A stretch of DNA of 64,000 bases from Chloroflexota bacterium (GTDB lineage Bacteria; Chloroflexota; Anaerolineae; Anaerolineales; VGOW01): contig JACRBQ010000035.1 of assembly GCA_016213135.1 (NCBI GenBank), positions 1 to 64,000 on the forward strand. Reading direction: 5' to 3'. Numbering within the stretch: the first letter of the stretch is position 1; each line of letters opens with the position of its first letter. Of the stretch, positions 57,733-64,000 are shown in pieces. The position numbers were made by a program, and so were the translations under genes. The notes under the pieces were generated by a model that saw nothing but the letters and a program-made list of their open reading frames with translations, was not told the origin of the DNA and did no database searches.

Positions 57733-59046
57733 ATGAACCCCTTCTTCCACCGTGGCCCGGTACGCGATCCGGCCTACTTCTTCGGGCGGACGAGAGAGAT
57801 CGAGTATGCGGCCGATCTTCTGCGGGAGGGCCAGAGCCTGGCCGTGAGCGGTCCGCGCCGGATCGGCAAGACCTCGCTTCTCTTTCACCTCGGGCACCCC
57901 GCCGTCGCCGCCGCGTTGGGCCTCGGCCCAGACACGACTCGCTGGGCCTACCTCGACGGCGGCGCGCTCGACGGGCTGGACGAAGAGTGGTTCTACGGAT
58001 CGGTTGACCGCACCCTCGGCGGGGACGCTGATGCCGTGCCCTTTGCCCGATTCGTCGAACGACTGCGCGACTTGCAGGCACACGGGCTGCGCCTCGTCCT
58101 CGCCATTGACGAATTCGAACTCGTCGCCGCCAACCCGCGCTTCGGCCCGGCGCTGTTCAACCGCCTGCGCGGACTGGCAGCGCAATTCCCGCTCCAGTTC
58201 GTTACTGCCTCCAAAGACCCGCTCCTTCAACTCACCTTCGCCCACCGTGATACGCTGAGTTCGCCCTTCTTCAACATCTTCGCCCCGCTCAGACTCGGCC
58301 TGCTGACGGACGGCGAAGCCGCCGATCTACTGGCCGTGCTCTCGACGCGCGCCGGGCGGCCCTTCGGCCAGCCGGCTGTCGCGCATTTGATGGAATTCGC
58401 CGGCCCGCACCCGCTCTTCCTGCAAGTCGCCGGTTATCGATCGTTGGAAGCCCGGCTCGCTGACGAGACGGCATCCCCACAGACGGTCGACGATCGCATC
58501 CTCGACGACCTCTGCCCGCATCTTCAATACTACTGGGCCAACCTCGACCCCGAAGCGCAATACTCACTCGCCACGCTCCCGCTGGCCGAGGCAGATTCGT
58601 CGGCGCTCACCCGGCTTCGAGAGGCCGGGCTGGTGCGCGAGACAGCATACCTCGGCGCGGTCTTGGAGGGATTCGTCCGGCGGCAGAAGGTCGAGGGCCT
58701 CTTGCAGGGTGGGCCGTTCCTCATGGATCAGCGGCGCGGGCTGGCGGCGGTGGGGGGGCGCGCCGTCCATCTCACGCCGACCGAGTTCACCGCGTTGCAA
58801 CTATTCCTCGAACACCCTGGGCAGATGCTCACCGCCGAGCAAATCGAGGCCGCGCTGTGGCCGGACGAGCAGTCGCCCGACCCCGAGCGCGCCCGCGGCG
58901 TCGTCAAGAAGCTCCGCGCTGCCCTTGGGCCGGCCGGCGAGGCGATTGTGAATCGGAGAGGACAAGGCTACTTACTTGCCCCGTCCCCCTTCACCCCCTT
59001 TCCCGAAGCGGGCGGTTTGGCTTCGGGAGAGGGCGCCCGGGGGTGA
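57733..59046 (+). CDS. STAND-type ATPase fused to OmpR-like winged-helix domain
   Basis: A 437-residue protein. A P-loop ATPase comes first: FFGRTREIEYAADLL, Walker A GPRRIGKTSLLFHL (about 40-53), Walker B LRLVLAIDEFE (about 117-127), then a helical lid. From about residue 335 a PhoB-type winged helix follows (HLTPTEFTALQLFLEHPGQMLTAEQIEAALW, ending NRRGQGYLL). No receiver domain is present, so the ATPase replaces phosphorylation as the switch. The last 20 residues (SPFTPFPEAGGLASGEGARG) are translated from a palindromic repeat. Probably a transcription factor linked to the next gene. Confidence 0.85.
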   Translation: MNPFFHRGPVRDPAYFFGRTREIEYAADLLREGQSLAVSGPRRIGKTSLLFHLGHPAVAAALGLGPDTTRWAYLDGGALDGLDEEWFYGSVDRTLGGDADAVPFARFVERLRDLQAHGLRLVLAIDEFELVAANPRFGPALFNRLRGLAAQFPLQFVTASKDPLLQLTFAHRDTLSSPFFNIFAPLRLGLLTDGEAADLLAVLSTRAGRPFGQPAVAHLMEFAGPHPLFLQVAGYRSLEARLADETASPQTVDDRILDDLCPHLQYYWANLDPEAQYSLATLPLAEADSSALTRLREAGLVRETAYLGAVLEGFVRRQKVEGLLQGGPFLMDQRRGLAAVGGRAVHLTPTEFTALQLFLEHPGQMLTAEQIEAALWPDEQSPDPERARGVVKKLRAALGPAGEAIVNRRGQGYLLAPSPFTPFPEAGGLASGEGARG

Positions 59047-59126
59047 AAGTCGACCCGCAATCGCCCCCCAATCGCCCTGCTCCCGCCCTTTTTACCCGCC
59101 GCGATCTGTCGTAAGCTGGAGGCCAA

Positions 59127-62100
59127 ATGCAGGCGGCACCCACTCTGTCATCCATCCACCCTTCGCTGACCTCCTCGACCGCCCTGCGCGGCCGTTGGCT
59201 TTGGCTCGCCCGCGCTATTTGGGTCGCCGGAGCCGTACTGGCCCTCGTCGTCCTCGTCGCCGCCGTCCCGGTCCGTCACGAGCAACTGCTGGCGGTCTGC
59301 GCCGGCAGTGGGTGTGTTCCCGACCAACTCGATCCCGGCACGTATGCCGCGCTGAATTCCCTCGGCCTCTCCACTCGGCCGTACGCCGTCTACTTCCTGA
59401 TCCTCGACCTTTCGTTCGCGGTCGTCTCGATTGCCACGGCCCTCATCATCTTCATCGTCAAGTCGGACGACTGGGTGACGTTGCTCGTTTCTTTCGCGCT
59501 CATCACGCTAGCGACAGTGGTGCCGTCGCTCGAGGAAGCCTTGGCGCGTGCCCAGCCGGTGTGGAATACACCGGTGGCCGCCCTGGGAGGCCTGGCCGTT
59601 GCCTCATTTTTCATCCTCCTCTATACCTTCCCCGATGGGCGCGTCGTCGCGCGCCGGACGCGCTGGATGATCCTGATCACCGGTGTGTGGGCTTTGGCCT
59701 ACTTGCTCTTCCCGGTCTGGCCGATCAACCCCGACGAGTGGCCGGTCTGGCTCCAGTTCGTCGCCACCATTGTATTTCGTTCCGGCCTCAACCAGCTGCC
59801 TGAGGGCCTGCGCGCCCTTCGCACCGCCGGCCTGACGCTCATGTTCCTGATCTGGTTCGGCATCGGGTTATACAGTCAGATCTATCGCTACTACCACGTC
59901 GCCAGTCCTGCCCAGCGCCAGCAGACCAAGTGGGTCGTATTCGGTCTCGCCGCGACTTTCGCCGGACAAGTCTTAAGCCAATTGCTCGTCCTAGCCATAC
60001 CGTCCATACGAGAGCCGGGGCTGCACCGTTTGCTCTACAGTTTGATCGGTATCCCGCTCTTCTTCACCATCCCCCTGCTCATTCTGCCTCTGTCCCTCGC
60101 CAACTCGATCCTGTCCTACCGGCTGTGGGATATTGACACGATCATCTACCGCGTGGTGATCTACGGCACACTGACGGGCGCGCTGGGGACGATCTACTTC
60201 GGCAGTGTCGTGCTTTTGCAGAGCGTCGTCCGGCGGCTGACCGGCCAGACGTCCGATTTTGTCGTGGCGGCTTCGACGCTGATCATCGCCTCCCTTTTCC
60301 AGCCTCTGCGCCGGCGGCTACAACACTCGATTGACCGCCGTTTCTACCGCGAAAAGGTAGACTTCCGCCGGGCGATCACCGAATTCTCGCGCGAAGTCCG
60401 CACCATTCTCGAGCTGCCGGAATTGCTGCGCGCGCTCGTTGGGCGCGTGACCGATCTGCTCCACATCTCGCACGGCGCCGTCTATCTGCGGCGGGCCGAC
60501 GGCTCGTTCGACCGCGCCGAGGCACACCACCTGCCAGCCGTCGCGGCCGAGCGCTTGGCCTTCGACGGTCGCACCATCGAGCGATTGCAGTCCGGCTCAT
60601 CGGTCTTTCAACCGCACGACAAAACCTTCCCGCTGCTCGTTCCGCTGATTGCGCCACAAGCCCGAACGGGCGGGCTTCCGCCGACCTCGGTTCTGGTGGG
60701 CATTTTGGCGCTCGGTCCGCGCCTCTCCGGGCAGCCCTACACACGCGGCGAGCAGCCGCTTCTGATCGGCCTGGCCGATCAGGCCGGGACGGCCATCTAC
60801 GTCGCCCAGCTGATCCAGGAACGGCAGGCCGAGGCTTCGCGGCGCGAAGAGGCCGAGCGACGGCTGGCCACTCACCGCAACTCGCCCATTGGTCGCGCTG
60901 AGGCGCTGGCGCAGACTCTCGTGGCGAAACCAGAAACCGCGCTGATGGCTCTGCACGATCTCACGCAACAGGCCGGACACGACCGCGACTCGGCCAGCCT
61001 GCTGGAGCATCTGCCCATGGCTTTGCGAATGCTCGATGGCGCCGACACACCGCTGATCGCCGGGCTGGCTGAAGGCTACCATTTCATCCTGTCCAGCCAA
61101 TCCGCGCCCGAACTCCTGAGCGTGGGCCTGCGCGCGCTGACCGACAGCCTCGAACAGCCGCGCGCCGCGGCCATGCAGTGCGCTCCCGATCAGCTGGCTC
61201 TGTACCGCCTGTGTCTGCTGGCCTTCGAAGCCGACTCCATCGCCCAGATCACCGAACTGCTTTCGACTCTCCGCGACGAGATCGACCGCCGCGTCGCCGA
61301 GCCGGACTGTCAACCCGGCGGGCCGTTTAGCGGCCTGATTCACGTCCTCGCCGAGATCGCCTCCGCCTCCGCCGCCTTGCACGCCTACGAGCGCGTGGAC
61401 ACCTCGCGGGACAAACTCGCCTACCTCGCCCGCGCCGTCGAACTTCTCAGCCGCGCCGACCGGCTGGCTCGCACCGACTTGGGCGCCGCCGACCGGCCTA
61501 TCGTCCGGCGCATTGCCGAGCGCTGGCTCGGCGTCGTCACCGGCGCCATGAGCGAACTCCAGACGCGCGCCCAGATCGTCTGTCGGCTGCTCACACGCCA
61601 CACGTGGCACGAGGAAATCGTGTCGGTGGCCCTCAATCTCCGCAACGACGGGCGCGGCGCCGCCGTCAATCTCCAGATCGGCCTGGCCCCAACTGACGAA
61701 TACACCGTGTTAGACGAGATTGCCCGCATCCAGCGGCTGGCTCCCGGCGAGGAGGCGCAGGTCGAGATCCGGGTGCGGCCTCGCCCGGCCGCCGGCTCCG
61801 ATCAGTTCCGCGCCCGTTTCGTGGTTCAATACGCCGACCCGCGCGGCCCCGATCAAATCGAGCACTTCGCCGACGTCGTTTACCTGCTGACCGGCGCGGG
61901 TGAATTCCAGTTCATCCCGAATCCCTACGTCATCGGCACGCCGCTGCAGACCGGCTCGCCGCTTTTCTTCGGGCGCGAGGACATCGTGCAGTTCGTGCAG
62001 GCGAGCCTCAGCGCGGCCCATCGCAATAACCTTGTCCTGATCGGCCAGCGGCGCACGGGCAAGACCTCGTTGCTCAAGCAATTGCCCGCCCGGCTGGGCG

Positions 62101-63074
62101 AGGATTACCTGGCGGTGTACCTCGACGGGCAAACGCTCGGCCTCGACCCCGGCCTGCCCAACTTCTTCCTCACGCTGGCCACCGAGATCGCCTTCGCGTT
62201 GGAAGACCGGGGCTTGGGCGTCGAGCCGCCCGAATTGATCCAATTCGCCGACAGCCCGGCCTCGGCTTTTGAGCGGCAGTTCCTCCCCCGCGTGCGGGAG
62301 GCCATCGGCTCGCGCCACCTGCTGATCATGTTCGACGAATTTGAGGAACTCGAAGGCTCGGTGCGCCGCGGGAATCTCGATCCGTCGGTCTTCGGCTTCC
62401 TGCGCCACCTGATCCAGCACTCACGCGATCTCAGCGTCATCTTCTGCGGCACGCACCGGCTCGAGGAACTGGCCGCCGATTACTGGAATGTGCTGTTCAA
62501 CATCAGTTTGTACCGGCACGTGGGTTTCCTGGAACAGGCCGAGGCGCTGCGGCTGATTCAGGAGCCGGTGGCCCGCTATCACATGCAATACGACGACCTC
62601 GCGCTGGAGAAAATGTGGCGCGTGACGGCGGGACATCCGTACTTTCTGCAACTGCTCTGCCACAGCCTCGTCAACCGGCACAACCAGACTGAGCGCAACT
62701 ACCTCACCGTGGCCGACGTGAACGCCGCGCTGGACGACATCCTGGCTTCCGGTGAGGCGCACTTCGTGTATCTCTGGACAGAGGCCGCCGTCGACGACCG
62801 GCTGGTGCTCACCGCCTTGAGCCGCGTCCTGCCGCTCACGGGGCAAACCACCCCGGTGCAGTTGGTGGACTACCTGGCCGAACGCGGCGTGACCGTCGAG
62901 CGGCGGGCCGTGACCGAGAGTCTGCGCCGCCTCGTCTTGCGCGACGTGCTGGCAACCGCCGCCGATGGCGGCAACGACCTCGGTGAAACCTACCGCTGGA
63001 AACTCGGCCTGCTGGGGCTGTGGGTGGGGAAATACAGATCGCTGAGTCGGGTGGTGGATGAGGCGAAGCAATAG
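59127..63074 (+). CDS. 7TM-GAF-STAND ATPase signalling protein
   Basis: A 1315-residue membrane protein. About eight to nine N-terminal helices (22-360) form a 7TM-HK-like sensor, followed by the linker RRRLQHSIDRRFYREKVDFRRAI usual before kinase modules, a GAF domain (about 420-565), a long helical region (580-830), a beta-sandwich (VSVALNLRNDGRGAAVNLQIGL, about 830-905) and a C-terminal P-loop ATPase: FFGREDIVQFV, Walker A GQRRTGKTSLLKQL (about 971), Walker B HLLIMFDEFEELEG (about 1062), then a winged-helix-like end. There is no histidine kinase domain. The ATPase resembles that of the preceding gene, so the two probably form one pathway. Confidence 0.85.
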   Translation: MQAAPTLSSIHPSLTSSTALRGRWLWLARAIWVAGAVLALVVLVAAVPVRHEQLLAVCAGSGCVPDQLDPGTYAALNSLGLSTRPYAVYFLILDLSFAVVSIATALIIFIVKSDDWVTLLVSFALITLATVVPSLEEALARAQPVWNTPVAALGGLAVASFFILLYTFPDGRVVARRTRWMILITGVWALAYLLFPVWPINPDEWPVWLQFVATIVFRSGLNQLPEGLRALRTAGLTLMFLIWFGIGLYSQIYRYYHVASPAQRQQTKWVVFGLAATFAGQVLSQLLVLAIPSIREPGLHRLLYSLIGIPLFFTIPLLILPLSLANSILSYRLWDIDTIIYRVVIYGTLTGALGTIYFGSVVLLQSVVRRLTGQTSDFVVAASTLIIASLFQPLRRRLQHSIDRRFYREKVDFRRAITEFSREVRTILELPELLRALVGRVTDLLHISHGAVYLRRADGSFDRAEAHHLPAVAAERLAFDGRTIERLQSGSSVFQPHDKTFPLLVPLIAPQARTGGLPPTSVLVGILALGPRLSGQPYTRGEQPLLIGLADQAGTAIYVAQLIQERQAEASRREEAERRLATHRNSPIGRAEALAQTLVAKPETALMALHDLTQQAGHDRDSASLLEHLPMALRMLDGADTPLIAGLAEGYHFILSSQSAPELLSVGLRALTDSLEQPRAAAMQCAPDQLALYRLCLLAFEADSIAQITELLSTLRDEIDRRVAEPDCQPGGPFSGLIHVLAEIASASAALHAYERVDTSRDKLAYLARAVELLSRADRLARTDLGAADRPIVRRIAERWLGVVTGAMSELQTRAQIVCRLLTRHTWHEEIVSVALNLRNDGRGAAVNLQIGLAPTDEYTVLDEIARIQRLAPGEEAQVEIRVRPRPAAGSDQFRARFVVQYADPRGPDQIEHFADVVYLLTGAGEFQFIPNPYVIGTPLQTGSPLFFGREDIVQFVQASLSAAHRNNLVLIGQRRTGKTSLLKQLPARLGEDYLAVYLDGQTLGLDPGLPNFFLTLATEIAFALEDRGLGVEPPELIQFADSPASAFERQFLPRVREAIGSRHLLIMFDEFEELEGSVRRGNLDPSVFGFLRHLIQHSRDLSVIFCGTHRLEELAADYWNVLFNISLYRHVGFLEQAEALRLIQEPVARYHMQYDDLALEKMWRVTAGHPYFLQLLCHSLVNRHNQTERNYLTVADVNAALDDILASGEAHFVYLWTEAAVDDRLVLTALSRVLPLTGQTTPVQLVDYLAERGVTVERRAVTESLRRLVLRDVLATAADGGNDLGETYRWKLGLLGLWVGKYRSLSRVVDEAKQ

Positions 63075-63092
63075 CCGCGCCCGAACTCCAAT

Positions 63093-63150
63093 TCTCAAAA
63101 CTCAAAACTCAAAACTCAAATCTCAAAACTCAAAACTCAAAACTCAAATC
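63093..63150. repeat. Heptamer array CTCAAAA
   Basis: About eight copies of CTCAAAA, two of them CTCAAAT, lie between the signalling ATPase and the bactofilin-like gene. Confidence 0.93.
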
Positions 63151-63182
63151 ACCATTTTCCAATCTCTGAAGGAGTGTTCACA

Positions 63183-64000
63183 ATGAAGCCTGTTACCCCA
63201 ACCCACCTGTTCCGCCTGCTGCTTCCGCTCGTGCTGCTGGCCGTCCTGTTCGGCGCGGCGGCCCCAGCGCGGGCCGTGGAAATCGACAACGACGGCACAG
63301 TCGCCGCGGGCGAGGTGGTCGACGACGATCTGATCCTCTCCGGCGAGAAGGTGACGATGGACGGGACGGTGAACGGCATACTCATCGCCTCCGGCGGCGA
63401 AGTGACGATCAACGGCACGGTCAATGGCGACCTGATCGTCAATGCCGGGATCGCCACGATCAATGGCACGGTCAGCGGCAACGTCTTTGCCGCCGGCAAT
63501 CAGGTGGAAATCAACGGTCCGGTCGAGGGAACCGTGTTCGCGGCGGGATATTCGGTTGCCCTCGGCCCCGAGGCGGCGGTCGAACGCAACTTGTTCGCTG
63601 CCGGGTTCGGCGTGCGGACAGAAGCCGGCTCAACCGTCGGGCGCGATGCTTTCGTAGCGGGCTATCAGGCTGTGCTGGGGGGCGAAATCGCGCGCGACCT
63701 CAAGGCCGGCGCCAGTGCGTTGGAGATCGATGGCCGCATTGGTCGTAACGTGGCAGCCGAGGTGGGCGAGCCTGGCCCCGCGGCGCAGGCGCCATCTTTC
63801 ACCGACTTCCCCGGCGCGGCTTCCGTCCAAATAGTCGCTCCCGGCCTGCGCGTGTCGGAGGGCGCGCAGATCGGCGGTAAACTGCACTACGTCAGCCCGG
63901 CGGAACAAGCCGGGGCTATCCGGTCTCTACCCGAGGGCGGCGTGGAGTTCGTGCTCAAGCAGGTTGACAAAGTTGGCAAACCGCCGGAAAGCATCGTCAC
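63183..64000 (+). CDS. Bactofilin-like/polymer-forming secreted protein (partial)
   Basis: The gene starts at ATG 63183 after GAAGGAGTGTTCACA and is still open at the window edge, so at least 272 residues are visible. A signal peptide (LFRLLLPLVLLAVLFGAAAPARA) is followed by a right-handed beta-helix of repeated short strands: GTVNGILIASGGEVTINGT, GDLIVNAGIATINGTV, GNVFAAGNQVEINGPV, GTVFAAGYSVALG. This is the polymer-forming cytoskeletal/bactofilin repeat pattern, here exported. The rest of the protein lies outside the window. It is not in the ORF track because no stop is reached. Confidence 0.85.
   Translation, partial: MKPVTPTHLFRLLLPLVLLAVLFGAAAPARAVEIDNDGTVAAGEVVDDDLILSGEKVTMDGTVNGILIASGGEVTINGTVNGDLIVNAGIATINGTVSGNVFAAGNQVEINGPVEGTVFAAGYSVALGPEAAVERNLFAAGFGVRTEAGSTVGRDAFVAGYQAVLGGEIARDLKAGASALEIDGRIGRNVAAEVGEPGPAAQAPSFTDFPGAASVQIVAPGLRVSEGAQIGGKLHYVSPAEQAGAIRSLPEGGVEFVLKQVDKVGKPPESIV

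Overview
This 64 kb, GC-rich window most resembles a chromosome segment of a Chloroflexota bacterium (Anaerolineae-like). That is an inference from Pro/Thr/Ala-rich lipoprotein linkers, a DUF951 gene, a bacterial Elp3, a 7TM-GAF signalling protein, Chloroflexota-type dispersed hairpin repeats and many apparently leaderless promoters; no rRNA or marker tree is available to confirm it.

Layout. 0.2-3.3 kb: a zinc-type metal uptake operon (Fur/Zur regulator, lipoprotein SBP, ABC ATPase) on the minus strand, with a Zur-box-like palindrome in front, next to a decayed Ppx/GppA gene. 3.4-7.8 kb: thiol-redoxin, an anchored beta-propeller, a DtxR regulator facing an FTR1 iron permease, and a nitroreductase. 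8-12.9 kb: an iron(III) ABC operon (SBP, permease, ATPase) and an LLM oxidoreductase. 13.1-17.9 kb: a complete diversity-generating retroelement (DGR) whose target is a membrane-anchored NACHT-FGE protein. 18-19.6 kb: two tRNA-Ser genes, a GT28 glycosyltransferase, DUF951. 19.7-21.3 kb: a type II restriction-modification pair with a BglII-like nuclease. 21.3-26.6 kb: M50 protease, HD protein, prephenate dehydrogenase, GIY-YIG, KBL/AONS-type PLP enzyme, DinB protein, D12 methylase. 26.6-31.5 kb: GNAT, two-component system, ECF sigma plus probable anti-sigma partner, secreted protein. 31.8-34.7 kb: tRNA-Val, T-box leader, thrS, ssb. 34.7-38.2 kb: DUF3467, GxxExxY, translin and a duplicated secreted-protein locus. 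38.2-40.6 kb: Trm9-like methyltransferase divergent from Elp3. 40.6-43.8 kb: TetR and paaABCD. 43.9-53.6 kb: PNPOx-like, Fic, ClpC, methyltransferase, DUF4258/DUF2283 pair, RecN, zinc-ribbon membrane protein, NAD kinase, YbaK. 53.6-57.3 kb: hydrolase, membrane protein, truncated genes. 57.3-64 kb: MITE-like element, two STAND-type ATPase signalling proteins, and a bactofilin-like protein running off the window.

The most notable system is the DGR. The order is target (variable repeat, VR, at its 3' end), reverse transcriptase with the DGR-specific IGxxxSQ motif, Avd, then the template repeat (TR), a structured spacer and a terminator. Reading the alignment by eye, 24 of 30 TR adenines differ in the VR and no other base does; there is one 3-nt gap. 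The diversified surface belongs to a C-type-lectin-like FGE domain fused to a NACHT NTPase with two N-terminal membrane helices, so the element probably diversifies a ligand-sensing NLR-like receptor.

Other cross-cutting patterns: at least a dozen intergenic arrays of heptamers, each with a different unit and often followed by a complementary array that could form a hairpin, several of them inside operons; about ten genes with a -10 box only 6-9 nt before the start codon; short palindromic repeats inserted in frame in the RT and Elp3 genes; and a tandem duplication that left a fragment of the Trm9-like gene beside one copy.
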